NCBI RefSeq assembly: GCF_036038375.1
Contig: NZ_CP107935.1
Location: forward strand, 9,300,001-9,364,000
Direction: 5' to 3'
Length of the DNA stretch: 64,000 bases
Source of the DNA: Streptomyces sp. NBC_00414
GTDB taxonomy: Bacteria; Actinomycetota; Actinomycetes; Streptomycetales; Streptomycetaceae
Shown: one piece after another, positions 41,000 to 49,723 of the stretch
Layout of the letters: every line of letters starts with the position of its first letter
Numbering within the stretch: the stretch's first letter is position 1
Made by a program: the position numbers and the translations under genes
Notes under the pieces: generated by a model
Databases searched by the model: none
What the model saw: only the letters and a program-made list of their open reading frames with translations
What the model was told of the DNA's origin: nothing

Positions 41000-41887
41000 C
41001 TACCGGTTCTGCTGGGACGGCGCCGGTTCGGTGCGGGTGGCGGTCATGTCCAGCAGGAGCATGGCGTCGTGGTCGGGGGTGCCCGGTTCGGCGGTGTAGA
41101 CGCCGAGGCGGTGGCCGGGGGTGCCTTCGAGGGCCATGCCCTGGAAGGCGAGGGTGATCCGGCCGACCTGGGGGTGCTGGAAGGTCTTGGTGGTGACCTT
41201 GCGGCCCGTGACGTCGTAGCGCTCCCACAGTCCGGCGAAGGCCGGGCTCTTCAGGAGTAGTTCGCCGACGAGCTGGGTGAGGTCGGGGGCATCCGGGTCG
41301 GTGCCGGCCAGGGCGCGCAGGCGGGCGACGCAGTGGCGGATCTGGTTGTCCCAGTCGGGGAGGACCTCGCGGGCGGCGGGGTGGAGGAAGAGGTAACGGC
41401 CGAGGTTGCGCCGGGTGGAGGGCCACTCCTCGATGCCCGCGTACAGGGCGAGGCCGCCGGGGTTGTGGGCCAGGACGTCCATGCTGCGGCTGACGACGTA
41501 GGCCGGGCTCGGGCGCACCGTTTCCAGCAGCAGTCTCAGCTGCGGGCGCACGGTACGACTGGGGGCCGGAGCGGGTCGGGACGTACGGCGGGCGGCGTGG
41601 ACCGCCAGGTCGCGCAGGTGCTCGTGCTCGGCGTCGTCGAGTTGCAGGGCGCGGGCGAGGGCGTCGACCACGGCGGGACTGGGGCGGGTCTCCTTGCCGC
41701 GTTCCATGCGGGTGTAGTAGTCGATGCTGACTCCGGCGAGCGTGGCCAGCTCCTCGCGGCGCAGTCCCGGGGTGCGGCGCACCCCGGGGCCGGGAGTGAG
41801 GCCCGCCGACCGAGGGCTGGTCTGGGTGCGGCGGGCGCGCAGGAAGCGCCCCAGTTCCTCGCCGACGCTGTGCTGCTCCGATGCCAT
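41000..41887 (-). CDS. XRE-family regulator with MmyB-like ligand-binding domain
   Basis: A 295-residue regulator. The N-terminal helix-turn-helix is TPGLRREELATLAGVSIDYYTRMERGK. The C-terminal MmyB-type PAS-like domain covers about 110-280 (NPGGLALYAGIEEWPSTRRNLGRYLFLHPAAREVLPDW, ERYDVTGRKVTTKTFQHPQVGRITL), a fold that binds fatty-acid-like ligands in homologues. Genes of this type often sit beside the dehydrogenase or reductase they control; here the alcohol dehydrogenase and aldo/keto reductase follow divergently after the DUF2255 remnant. The ATG at 41887 has a weak ribosome site. Confidence 0.9.
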   Translation of the reverse strand: MASEQHSVGEELGRFLRARRTQTSPRSAGLTPGPGVRRTPGLRREELATLAGVSIDYYTRMERGKETRPSPAVVDALARALQLDDAEHEHLRDLAVHAARRTSRPAPAPSRTVRPQLRLLLETVRPSPAYVVSRSMDVLAHNPGGLALYAGIEEWPSTRRNLGRYLFLHPAAREVLPDWDNQIRHCVARLRALAGTDPDAPDLTQLVGELLLKSPAFAGLWERYDVTGRKVTTKTFQHPQVGRITLAFQGMALEGTPGHRLGVYTAEPGTPDHDAMLLLDMTATRTEPAPSQQNR

Positions 41888-42162
41888 ATCGCCAGTGTCT
41901 CTCCGCCGCCGGTGGGACATGCACGTGGAGGGAGGCCCTGTCACACCCCCGCTGGCCACCCCCCGGCACATCTCGGCCTGCCTCCGACGGGCACGAAGGG
42001 GCAGGATCGACGGTGTCGCACCGTGTCCGGGGGCCCGGCACGCCGCCCCTGGCTCCTCTCCGATGGCGTGCCGCTCTTGTGCGGGGAACGGTGGACGTGA
42101 TGAACGGCGACGCGGCTGGTCGGAGCCCCGGCCTGCGGCTCCACGGACGGGAAGGGAAGACG

Positions 42163-42293
42163 ATGACGTACTGGAACGGCCCGGATCTCGACAGGATCGC
42201 CACGGCCGAGGAGCTGGACCTGTCGTCCGAACGGTCGAGCACGTCCTGACCGAGCGGGCCCGCGCCGCCACCCTGCGCCTCGAACCCCGCTGA
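42163..42293 (+). pseudogene. DUF2255-family remnant (both ends, no middle)
   Basis: A good ribosome site (GGGAAGGGAAGACG) precedes an ATG at 42163 that reads MTYWNGPDLDRIATAEELDL, the usual N-terminus of DUF2255 proteins. After about 20 residues the frame is lost. A second frame ending at 42293 reads LTERARAATLRLEPR, resembling the usual DUF2255 C-terminus. The central 75 or so residues are gone. I infer an internal deletion with frame shift. Confidence 0.55.
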
Positions 42294-42323
42294 CCGGACG
42301 GAGGCCCACCGGCGCCCCCTACC

Positions 42324-42369
42324 GGCGCACAAGGCCGCAGAGGCAGGGCGCACAAGGCCGCCGAGGCAG
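42324..42369 (+). repeat. Two tandem copies of a 23-bp unit
   Basis: GGCGCACAAGGCCGC-(A/C)-GAGGCAG occurs twice head to tail. A run of CAGCCACAG / CAGTCACAG-like triplets follows up to the alcohol dehydrogenase start. The stretch is A/C-rich and simple, with no gene of its own. Confidence 0.8.
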
Positions 42370-42453
42370 CCACAGCCGCCGAAGCAGCCACAGCCAGCAC
42401 AGCTGCCACAACTGTCACGACAGTCACAGCAGTCACGAAAGGCAAGATCTTCC

Positions 42454-43491
42454 ATGCGTGCCACCTTCATGTACGGCCCCGGCGACGTCCGGGTCGAGAA
42501 CCTGCCCGACCCGGTCGTCGTCGAGCCCACGGACGCGATCGTCCGGATCACCCTGGCCTGCGTCTGCGGCTCCGACCTGCACCCGTACCACTCGATGGAC
42601 AGGACCGACGAGGGCGTGCCCATGGGGCACGAGTTCCTCGGCGTCGTCGAGGAGACCGGGTCCGAGGTGACCGGTCTGAAGCGCGGTGACTTCGTGGTCT
42701 CCCCGTTCGCCTTCGCCGACAACACCTGTCCGATCTGCCGGGACGGCTTCCACACCGCCTGTCCGCACGGCGGCTGGTACGGCGCCGGTGGTGTCGGGGG
42801 CGCGCAGGCCGAGGCCATCCGCGTACCGCAGGCCGACGGCACCCTGGTCAAGCTCCCCGCGGAGGTGGACGCGGCACTGCTGCCCTCGCTGCTCGCCCTG
42901 AGCGACGTCTACCTCACCGGCTACCACGCCGCCCACATGGGCCGGGTCGAGCCCGGCAAGACCGTCACCGTGATCGGCGACGGCGCCGTCGGTCTGTCCG
43001 CGGTGCTGGCCTCGCGCCGCATGGGCGCCGAGCGGATCATCCTCATGGGCCGCCACACCTTCCGTACCGACCTGGGCAGGGAATGGGGTGCGACCGAGGT
43101 GGTCGCCGAACGCGGCGAGGAGGGCATCGCCGAGGTGATGGACCTGACCGGCGGCGCGGGCTCCCACATCGTCCTGGAGGCCGTCGGCCTGATGCCCGCC
43201 TACGAGCAGGCGTACGGCATCGTCCGGCCCGGCGGGATCATCTCCCGCGTCGGCGTGCCCCAGTACGAGGAGGCCCCCGTCGGCTTCGGCTCCCTGTTCG
43301 GCAAGAACGCCGGCCTCACCGGCGGCCCCGCCCCCGTACGCGCCTACATCGAGCAGGTCATCCCCGACGTGCTGGAAGGCCGCATCGACCCGGGCCGGGT
43401 GTTCGACGCGGAGGTCGGCCTGGACCGGGTCGCCGACGCGTACCAGGCCATGGACGACCGCAGCCGCCTCAAGGTCGCGGTACGCCCGTGA
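42454..43491 (+). CDS. Zinc-dependent alcohol dehydrogenase
   Basis: A 345-residue MDR alcohol dehydrogenase. The catalytic-zinc motifs are CVCGSDLHPYH and GHEFLGVVEETG. The structural-zinc lobe is shortened (DNTCPICRDGFHTACPHGG). The NAD(P) site is VIGDGAVGLSAVLASRRMGAERI. It resembles formaldehyde- or threonine-dehydrogenase-like enzymes; the substrate is unknown. ATG 42454 has AAAGG about 13 bases upstream. It is followed by an aldo/keto reductase and a cupin on the same strand, probably one transcription unit. Confidence 0.92.
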   Translation: MRATFMYGPGDVRVENLPDPVVVEPTDAIVRITLACVCGSDLHPYHSMDRTDEGVPMGHEFLGVVEETGSEVTGLKRGDFVVSPFAFADNTCPICRDGFHTACPHGGWYGAGGVGGAQAEAIRVPQADGTLVKLPAEVDAALLPSLLALSDVYLTGYHAAHMGRVEPGKTVTVIGDGAVGLSAVLASRRMGAERIILMGRHTFRTDLGREWGATEVVAERGEEGIAEVMDLTGGAGSHIVLEAVGLMPAYEQAYGIVRPGGIISRVGVPQYEEAPVGFGSLFGKNAGLTGGPAPVRAYIEQVIPDVLEGRIDPGRVFDAEVGLDRVADAYQAMDDRSRLKVAVRP

Positions 43492-43623
43492 CCGTCCACG
43501 AGCCCGGCCCCGCCCACGCCCCAGGGCCATGCTCGACCCGGCCGACGGCCTCGCTCCGGTGACCCGCGGCGCATGCCCGCGGTGACCACCCCGAACGCAA
43601 CCCGACAGGAGAATGACGCAACC

Positions 43624-44601
43624 ATGAAGCACATCAAGCTCGGTGACCTACAGGTCTCGCGCATCGGCCTGGGCGCGATGGGCATGTCCCACGGTCTGAC
43701 CGGCGCGGGAAGCGACGACGCGGAATCCATCCGCACCATCCACCGCGCCGTCGACCTCGGCGTCACGCTCATCGACACCGCGGAGATCTACGGCCCCTAC
43801 ATCAACGAAGAGCTCGTCGGACAGGCCCTCAAGGGGCGCCGTGACCAGGTCGTGCTCGCCACCAAGTTCGGCATGATCGACCACGGCGGTGCCGGCGCCT
43901 GGAACCTCGACTCCGGGCCCGCCAACATCCGCACATCCGTGGAAGGCTCCCTCAAGCGGCTCGGCACCGACCACATCGACCTCTACTACCAGCACCGGGT
44001 CGACCCGAAGACTCCCATCGAAGAGACCGCGGGAGCCGTCGCCGAACTGGTCGCCGAGGGCAAGGTCCGTCACTTCGGCCTGTCCGAGGCAGGCCCGGAC
44101 ACCGTCCGCCGCGCGCACGCCGTCCACCCCGTCACCGCCGTGCAGTCCGAGTACTCGCTGTGGACCCGCGGGATCGAGGACCGGGTCCTGCCCGTCCTGC
44201 GGGAACTGGGCATCGGCCTGGTGCCGTTCTCGCCGCTGGGCCACGGCTTCCTCACCGGTACCGTCCGCAGCGAGGACGACTTCGAAGAAGGCGACTTCCG
44301 GCGCGGCAACCCGCGCTTCACCTGCGAGAATTTCCGCCGCAACCTGGCACTCGCCGACGAGGTCCAGGCCATCGCCGCGGAGGTGGGTGCCACACCCGCG
44401 CAGGTCGCCATCGCCTGGCTCCTCGCCCAGGGCGACGACATCGCCCCCATTCCCGGAACCAAGCGCGTGATCCGAGTCGAGGAGAACACCGCCGCCGACG
44501 CTCTCCAGCTCGGCCCCGAGGTCCTGGCGAAGCTCTCCGGCCTCCCGCCGGCCGCCGGAGACACCCACACCGAAGCGGGCCTGCGCATGCTCGAACGCTG
44601 A
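43624..44601 (+). CDS. Aldo/keto reductase
   Basis: A 325-residue NADPH-dependent TIM-barrel reductase of the AKR13/YghZ-like type. It shows GLGAMGMSHG, the catalytic Asp/Tyr stretch LIDTAEIYGPYINEELVG, the Lys of LATKFGM and the His of LYYQHRVDP. The cofactor segment is IPGTKRVIRVEENT. It probably detoxifies aldehydes or methylglyoxal-like carbonyls. The start MKHIKLGDLQVSRIGLGAM at 43624 is typical, with AGGAGAATGA upstream. Confidence 0.93.
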   Translation: MKHIKLGDLQVSRIGLGAMGMSHGLTGAGSDDAESIRTIHRAVDLGVTLIDTAEIYGPYINEELVGQALKGRRDQVVLATKFGMIDHGGAGAWNLDSGPANIRTSVEGSLKRLGTDHIDLYYQHRVDPKTPIEETAGAVAELVAEGKVRHFGLSEAGPDTVRRAHAVHPVTAVQSEYSLWTRGIEDRVLPVLRELGIGLVPFSPLGHGFLTGTVRSEDDFEEGDFRRGNPRFTCENFRRNLALADEVQAIAAEVGATPAQVAIAWLLAQGDDIAPIPGTKRVIRVEENTAADALQLGPEVLAKLSGLPPAAGDTHTEAGLRMLER

Positions 44602-44675
44602 CCCGCTACCCACCGCCCATCGAGCACGCAAGCGCACGGAAGCGCATGAGAGCGTACGAGAGCAAGGAGCACCGC

Positions 44676-45095
44676 ATGGAGTTCGTGAAGCCACGGCCCA
44701 CCGGCAAGGGCCCCGAGGACTGGTTCGACGGAGACGTCTGGTTCGACGTCATCCAGGCCGGCCAGGAGCCCTCCCGCCTGCGCGCCAACATGGTCCGCTT
44801 CGCCCCGGGCGCCCGTACGGCCTGGCACCGTCACACCGTCGGGCAGACCCTCCACGTCGTCGCGGGCACCGCACTGGTCGGCACCCGTGACGGCGTCGTC
44901 TTCGAGGCCCACCCGGGCGAGACGGTGACCTGCCCGCCCGGCGAGGAACACTGGCACGGCGCCACCGCCGACCGGTTCATGCAGCACATCGCCCTCTGGG
45001 ACGGCACCGCACCCGACGACGACCACCCCGAGACCACCTGGCTGGAACACATCACGGACGAGCAGTACGACGCCCCGCGCACCCGCGCCCACTGA
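44676..45095 (+). CDS. Single-domain cupin protein
   Basis: A 139-residue cupin. Motif 1 is GARTAWHRHTVGQTLHVVAG (His, His, Glu-like position replaced by Gln) and motif 2 is PPGEEHWHGA. The metal ligands are therefore mostly present. The sequence resembles the small quercetinase-like or carboxymuconolactone-associated cupins often found beside aldo/keto reductases. Enzymatic role unknown. AAGGAGCACCGC precedes ATG 44676. Last gene of the ADH-AKR-cupin group, convergent with the monooxygenase operon. Confidence 0.86.
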   Translation: MEFVKPRPTGKGPEDWFDGDVWFDVIQAGQEPSRLRANMVRFAPGARTAWHRHTVGQTLHVVAGTALVGTRDGVVFEAHPGETVTCPPGEEHWHGATADRFMQHIALWDGTAPDDDHPETTWLEHITDEQYDAPRTRAH

Positions 45096-45146
45096 CCGCG
45101 TCCCGCGAGGGATGAGCCGCCCGTGCCGAGGTGACGACAGTCGCCG

Positions 45147-46157
45147 TCAGATGGAGGTGCCGACGAGGAACTCGTCGTGCGCCCCGTGGACGCGCGCGAT
45201 GACGTCGGTGGCGGCGAGCGGCCGGGGCGCGGTGGCGAACAGCGGCGCCAGACCCTCGACGGCCTCGTCGGCGCGAGGCCGCCACTTCGTCACCCACTCG
45301 TCGAGCACACCGGTCAGGTCCGGCTTCCGCTCGATCGCGTAGCCGGTCAGGGCCTGGGTCCAGTCCCGGCTGCGGCGGGCGTCCCTGTCGAACTCGGTGC
45401 ACAACTCTGCGAGGAACCGGTCCCCGTTGGCCTCGGCCAGCCTGCCGAACACCTCGTTGACGAGGGTGTCCACCGCCGGTTTGACCGCGATGTCGAGCCC
45501 GACGAAGGCCTCCCCCCAGTCGTAGGCGATCAGGAGGTGCTCCAGGGTCTGCCGCAACGGCTGCCAGGCGTGACCGTCCTCCCAGGCCCCGCGGGCGGTG
45601 GCGGTCAGCGCGAGGTCGTCGCCGTGGGCGTCGGCCAGCACCTTGGTCCAGTAGGCGATCCGCTGGATCCGGCGCATCTCGTCGGCGGCCTGGAAGTGCG
45701 CGCAGTTGGTGATGTACGACGAGGGTGCCATCTGCCCGACGTACAGACTGACCATCTGCAGTACGTGCAGCGGGAAGCGCAGGGGGACGAACAGGGTCCG
45801 TAGTGTGCCCACCCAATCAGGGTCCAGGGCCGCCACGGATTCGTTCTCCTCGTGCCGGTCGACGAGGGCGTCCAGGTAGATCTCCCGGTCGTGCTGGAGC
45901 GCGACGTAGTCGCGGTAGGTCAGTTTGGCGGGATCGCGGAAACCCTCCCAGTCGTCCACCTGCAGCGGCGATCCCTCGCGGTGGGCGAGGTACCACTTGT
46001 TCAGCGTCCACTCGGGGTCCATCTCGAACGGGACCGGATCGCGCCGGAAGTGGTAGTGGAACCTGCCGGTGACCACCTCGTACGGTGTCGGCTTGCGCCG
46101 GACGTCGCCGAACATGCTCCAGGTCTTCTGCCGCCGCCTGTTCGATGCACTCGTCAC
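45147..46157 (-). CDS. Diiron monooxygenase hydroxylase beta subunit (TmoE-like)
   Basis: A 336-residue subunit of the ferritin-like beta class, which lacks iron ligands and forms the scaffold of the hydroxylase. It opens RRRQKTWSMFGDVRRKPTPYEVVTGRFHYHFRR, a typical TmoE/TouE start, and continues LDPDWVGTLRTLFVPLRFPLHVLQMVSLYVGQMAPSSYITNCAHFQAADEMRRIQ. The GTG at 46157 lies three bases after the tmoD-like stop. Last gene of the ABCDE operon; no tmoF-type reductase follows. Confidence 0.92.
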   Translation of the reverse strand: MTSASNRRRQKTWSMFGDVRRKPTPYEVVTGRFHYHFRRDPVPFEMDPEWTLNKWYLAHREGSPLQVDDWEGFRDPAKLTYRDYVALQHDREIYLDALVDRHEENESVAALDPDWVGTLRTLFVPLRFPLHVLQMVSLYVGQMAPSSYITNCAHFQAADEMRRIQRIAYWTKVLADAHGDDLALTATARGAWEDGHAWQPLRQTLEHLLIAYDWGEAFVGLDIAVKPAVDTLVNEVFGRLAEANGDRFLAELCTEFDRDARRSRDWTQALTGYAIERKPDLTGVLDEWVTKWRPRADEAVEGLAPLFATAPRPLAATDVIARVHGAHDEFLVGTSI

Positions 46158-46160
46158 GGC

Positions 46161-46490
46161 TCAGTCCTGCCTCTCCAGGTACCAGACCAACTGGTCGTCC
46201 GTCTGCTTGAGGCGCCCGGCGAACGCCGCCAGCGCGGGCTCCAGTCCGCTCAGCGGGAACGCCCGGCCCAGCTCCTCCTCCAGGCTGTCGCGCGTCAGCA
46301 CACAACGCCGGGGGACACTGATCCGTACGTATCCGGCCTGGTCGTCGACGACCACCTCGGAGCCGGGGTTGTCCCGTTCGATCGCGGCGGCCACCGCCTC
46401 GGCGAGGTCGCCGTCGATACCGCGGATCACGGGCCCCACCAGCTTCTCGGCTTCGGCGTCGGTGCGGGTGCCGGTGTCGGGTACGGTCAT
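46161..46490 (-). CDS. Monooxygenase coupling/effector protein (TmoD/MmoB/DmpM family)
   Basis: A 109-residue cofactor-less regulatory protein that docks on the hydroxylase and tunes oxygen activation. Visible features are LVGPVIRGIDGDLAEAVAAAIERDNPG, YVRISVPRRCVLTRDSLEEELG and the closing KQTDDQLVWYLERQD. Length fits the T4moD group (about 100-110). ATG 46490 has GAGG upstream. It lies between the Rieske ferredoxin and beta-subunit genes, as in tmo operons. Confidence 0.9.
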   Translation of the reverse strand: MTVPDTGTRTDAEAEKLVGPVIRGIDGDLAEAVAAAIERDNPGSEVVVDDQAGYVRISVPRRCVLTRDSLEEELGRAFPLSGLEPALAAFAGRLKQTDDQLVWYLERQD

Positions 46491-46506
46491 CGTCTCGTCC
46501 TCACGC

Positions 46507-46878
46507 TCACGCTTCTCGGCAGCGGTTGTAGTGGCTCTCGCCGTCCCGCGGGATCCCGATCCGCACCGCACCGCCGTCGGTGGCCCGGACCGGGTACCGG
46601 TAGAGCCGGCAGCCGGACGGGTTGATGCCCGCGCCGGAGTTCAGGTCGAACTCCCAGCCGTGTCCGGAGCAGGTCAGCGTGCCCGCCTCCTCGTCCCACT
46701 TGCCGTAGGACAGCGGGAACTCCTGGTGCGGGCAAGCCCCTTGGTAGGCGGAGAAGGTTCCGTCGAGGTGGTGCACGACGAGCACCTGCTCACCGGCGAC
46801 CTCCGCGTCGACGAGATCGCCCTCCCACAACCCTTCGGCCTCCGGCACGTCGAACCACTGCACCGGGGCGTCGTTCAT
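46507..46878 (-). CDS. Rieske-type ferredoxin of the monooxygenase (TmoC-like)
   Basis: A 123-residue soluble Rieske protein with cluster ligands in CPHQEFPLSYG and CSGHGWEFD (Cys-His / Cys-His). It carries electrons from a reductase to the diiron hydroxylase. The start MNDAPVQWFDVPEAEGLWEGDLVD fits the T4moC family. It overlaps the small tmoB-like gene by four bases. The reductase that would reduce it is not encoded in this operon. Confidence 0.93.
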   Translation of the reverse strand: MNDAPVQWFDVPEAEGLWEGDLVDAEVAGEQVLVVHHLDGTFSAYQGACPHQEFPLSYGKWDEEAGTLTCSGHGWEFDLNSGAGINPSGCRLYRYPVRATDGGAVRIGIPRDGESHYNRCREA

Positions 46879-47123
46879 GACGCGTACCCCACTTCCACCA
46901 CGTCCAGCGGCTTCATTCCCGCGCTCACCACGGTGGCGTCGTCGGGCAGCGTCCGCCCGTCGTGCCGGACCCGTAGCGGGCGGTCCTGCGCCGCCACCCG
47001 GCGGTCGACCACGTGATGGGCCACCTTGTCGGCGACCACCGTCATCGGGTCCGTGTCGTCCACCGGTACCAGCAGCACCACGAAGTCCCCGTCGAACACG
47101 GCCTGCAGGGGAAACAGCGCCAT
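46875..47123 (-). CDS. Monooxygenase hydroxylase gamma subunit (TmoB-like)
   Basis: An 82-residue protein that begins MALFPLQAVFDGDFVVLLVPVDDTD and ends LKPLDVVEVGYAS-like (MKPLDVVEVGYAS), the usual start and end of TmoB/TouB gamma subunits, a ubiquitin-like fold. Its small size and its place between the alpha subunit and the Rieske gene are diagnostic. It overlaps the tmoC-like gene (ATGA). Confidence 0.92.
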   Translation of the reverse strand: MALFPLQAVFDGDFVVLLVPVDDTDPMTVVADKVAHHVVDRRVAAQDRPLRVRHDGRTLPDDATVVSAGMKPLDVVEVGYAS

Positions 47124-47159
47124 TGCCGATCATTCCTTCCGTCCGAGTCGTCGGCCCGG

Positions 47160-48677
47160 TCAGCCGCGGGCGGCCGGGTGCCCCGGCGCCGCGACCCGTG
47201 CCCAGGCGTAGTCGGTGGCGTCCTGGCCCATCTCCTCGGGTGACAGCCCCATCCAGGCCAGCGCGCCCTCCATCGTCGGGGGCTGGATCTGCCCGCCGAG
47301 GAACCGGTCGATGACGGTGGTGTGCCCCCGGAAGCGCCGCGGGGCCCGCTCGAAGACCCACTGGCAGGGCTCGGAGCAGAAGATGTAGCGGCGCCCGCCC
47401 CGGTCGAGGATCCTCGGCAGCGGGCCGGCGACCTTGCCCAGCCGGTACCCGGCAGGTGCCACCACCGGGATGTGGCACAGGTTGCAGATCATCGGGAACG
47501 TCTCGGGCAGCGTGGCCTCGGGGCGGCCTGCGCGGATGTTGTCGGCGATGACGTCCCAGTGCCGGCCGAAGTGGTCGTTCCAGCCGGGGTACTTGTGCTC
47601 CAGCCAGTCCCGTTCCTCGGGAGCGACTCCCGCGTCGGGATTCCACCAGACGGTCGGACGCCAGTACCAGATGCCGAGTTGCAGGGCGTGGTGGTACCAG
47701 TCGAGGTCGGGCAGGAAGTGCTCGTCCCAGTACCAGGGCTTCTCCAGGCCGAAGTCGCGGAACTGGTCCAGGAACTGTTTGCAGATCCACTCCCGCATGA
47801 ACTCCTTGAACGAGTGGCCGCGGTGCTCCATCGGCGTGTAGTAGTCCATCGACAACCCGGTCAGCAGCGCGAAGAGCCGCCACGACCGCCAGAACATGTG
47901 GTCCACCAGTTGCTGAGCGACGTCCTTGCGACCGTGCTCCACCAGGAGCTTGATGGTCGGTTCCCCCTGCTGCGAGTGCCGGGCCTCGTCGGTCTGGATC
48001 GAGGAGATCAGCGCCCCGAAGTCCACGTCCCCGACCTTCATCGCGTCCGCGGCCATCCCCAGGAACTGCAGGTTGGTGAACCCGGTCTCGAACGTGAAGG
48101 TCAGCTGCACGGCCGTGGACACCGCGTCGTTCGCGGTGAACATGTCGTCGAACAGGCTGCGGGCGGCGACCGCGCCCCACTCGTTCGTGTGCAGGGCCTT
48201 GTGCGCCCAGTCCGCCCGCGGCTCCTTGGCCAGGAGCCCGTACGGGAAGTAGGTCTGGATCTGGCCGTGGCGCATCTCGTCGAGGGTGCCGAACGTCGCC
48301 ATGTTCCGCCACGCCGCCGCGCGCCCGAACCGGCCCATCCGGGACTCCGCGAGACTGGCCAGGTACTCGGGGATCGCGATCACGCCGTAGTGCGCGATGA
48401 TCGCCGACTTCCACCCCGGGTCCAGCTGCTCGTACACCTTCGACCGCCCGATGACGGCGTTGACGGCGTAGACACCGGCGTCCTTGCCGTACTGGTTGTG
48501 CACATACTCCGGGTACGTGACCTTGTACGGCTCGTCCCACACCCACCACGCCTCGGCCGGCAGCCCGAAGCCGTTGGAGAGCTCGGCCGGCCAGACCTCC
48601 TCCTCCTTGACGTAGGACAGGGACCAGTTCATGTCGCGGGTCAGGTCGTACCACTCGGAACGGGCAAGACGCGGCAT
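47160..48677 (-). CDS. Diiron monooxygenase hydroxylase alpha subunit (TmoA/IsoA-like)
   Basis: A 505-residue catalytic subunit of a soluble diiron monooxygenase of the toluene/isoprene (group 2 / IsoA) type. All six iron ligands fall at the TmoA positions: Glu104, Glu134, His137 (DEMRH), Glu197, Glu231, His234 (DEARH). Thr201 and Gln228 are also kept, as are pocket residues Ile100, Phe176, Phe196 and Phe205. Residue 103, a Gly that controls regiospecificity in T4moH, is Pro here. A C-terminal YHS-like segment (CNLCHIPVV...FCSEPCQWVFE) is present. AAGGGAG precedes ATG 48677. The substrate (aromatic, alkene or isoprenoid) is unknown. Confidence 0.94.
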   Translation of the reverse strand: MPRLARSEWYDLTRDMNWSLSYVKEEEVWPAELSNGFGLPAEAWWVWDEPYKVTYPEYVHNQYGKDAGVYAVNAVIGRSKVYEQLDPGWKSAIIAHYGVIAIPEYLASLAESRMGRFGRAAAWRNMATFGTLDEMRHGQIQTYFPYGLLAKEPRADWAHKALHTNEWGAVAARSLFDDMFTANDAVSTAVQLTFTFETGFTNLQFLGMAADAMKVGDVDFGALISSIQTDEARHSQQGEPTIKLLVEHGRKDVAQQLVDHMFWRSWRLFALLTGLSMDYYTPMEHRGHSFKEFMREWICKQFLDQFRDFGLEKPWYWDEHFLPDLDWYHHALQLGIWYWRPTVWWNPDAGVAPEERDWLEHKYPGWNDHFGRHWDVIADNIRAGRPEATLPETFPMICNLCHIPVVAPAGYRLGKVAGPLPRILDRGGRRYIFCSEPCQWVFERAPRRFRGHTTVIDRFLGGQIQPPTMEGALAWMGLSPEEMGQDATDYAWARVAAPGHPAARG

Positions 48678-48805
48678 CTGTCGTCTCCCTTCGTCGAAGC
48701 GCGGAGAGGGTGCCGATCGGCGACGTTCCCATCATGGCTATCACCGTGACGGTGCCCGCGCCATATGCAAGTCGGCTCGCACGCCGGGCAGTTACGGTGG
48801 AGAGC

Positions 48806-49663
48806 ATGGACGTGGCGCACTCGGGCGACCCGGGTCTGTACGGCCCGGACTCCGTGACCTGGCAACTGCACGCGGACCCCATGATGTGGATCGCCGGGGT
48901 CCGCGCGCTCTACCTCCAGGCGCTGCTCCCGCGCGCGGTGCGAGGCGTCACGCAGAACTCCGGCTTCCGAGAGGACGCCTGGGGTCGTCTGATGGGTATC
49001 GCCCACTTCGTCGGCACCACCACGTACGGGACGAAGGAGGCCGCCGAGCGGGCCGGTGCGAGGGTGCGGAAGATCCACGCGACGCTCACGGCGACCGACC
49101 CCGACACGGGGGAGCGCTACGGGATCGACGAGCCCACGCTGCTGCTGTGGGTGCACTGCGCCGAGATCGACTCCTATCTGCACGTCCTGCGCCGCTCCGG
49201 TGTCCGCCTCTCGGACGCGCAGGCCGACCGCTACATCGACGAGAACCGCGTCGGCGCACGACTGGTGGGCCTCGACCCCGCCGAAGTACCGTCCGACCAG
49301 CGGGAACTGGCCGCGTACTTCGAGAGGATCCGCCCGGAACTGGCCGCCGGAGCGGAGGCACGGGACGTCGACGACTTCCTGCGCGGACCGCCCGTCCACC
49401 CACTGCTGGTCCCGGCACGCGCACTGCTGTGGCGCTGGGTGGCGCAGACCGCGTACGCCTCACTGCCGCCGTACGCCCATGAGTTGTACGGAAGATCCGT
49501 ACGGTCGCCCCGGATCGTGACCCGGCGGCTGCGCCTCACAGGCACCGTGCTGCGCTGCGTTCCCGCACGTCTGCGCTGGCAACTGCCGCCCAAACACATT
49601 ATCCGCGCCATGTCACGGCTCGGCCCCGGCTCGCGTCCCGCACCGTACAAAGTCGGACCATAG
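48806..49663 (+). CDS. MpaB/DUF2236-family oxygenase (latex-clearing-protein fold)
   Basis: A 285-residue all-helical protein of the MpaB/Lcp (DUF2236) family, which binds haem b and includes rubber oxygenases and the prenyl-chain-cleaving MpaB. Family stretches are VTWQLHADPMMWIAGVRALYLQALLP, NSGFREDAWGRLMGIAHFVGTTTYG and DEPTLLLWVHCAEIDSYL. The ATG at 48806 follows GGAGAGC and is preferred over 48710. It is divergent from the diiron monooxygenase operon, 128 bp apart, which may reflect joint control. Its substrate is unknown. Confidence 0.88.
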   Translation: MDVAHSGDPGLYGPDSVTWQLHADPMMWIAGVRALYLQALLPRAVRGVTQNSGFREDAWGRLMGIAHFVGTTTYGTKEAAERAGARVRKIHATLTATDPDTGERYGIDEPTLLLWVHCAEIDSYLHVLRRSGVRLSDAQADRYIDENRVGARLVGLDPAEVPSDQRELAAYFERIRPELAAGAEARDVDDFLRGPPVHPLLVPARALLWRWVAQTAYASLPPYAHELYGRSVRSPRIVTRRLRLTGTVLRCVPARLRWQLPPKHIIRAMSRLGPGSRPAPYKVGP

Positions 49664-49723
49664 CTCGCCATACTGGACGAGCCAGGGGAGGGCGGGTACG
49701 GACGACGGGGGCGATCGCGGCAG

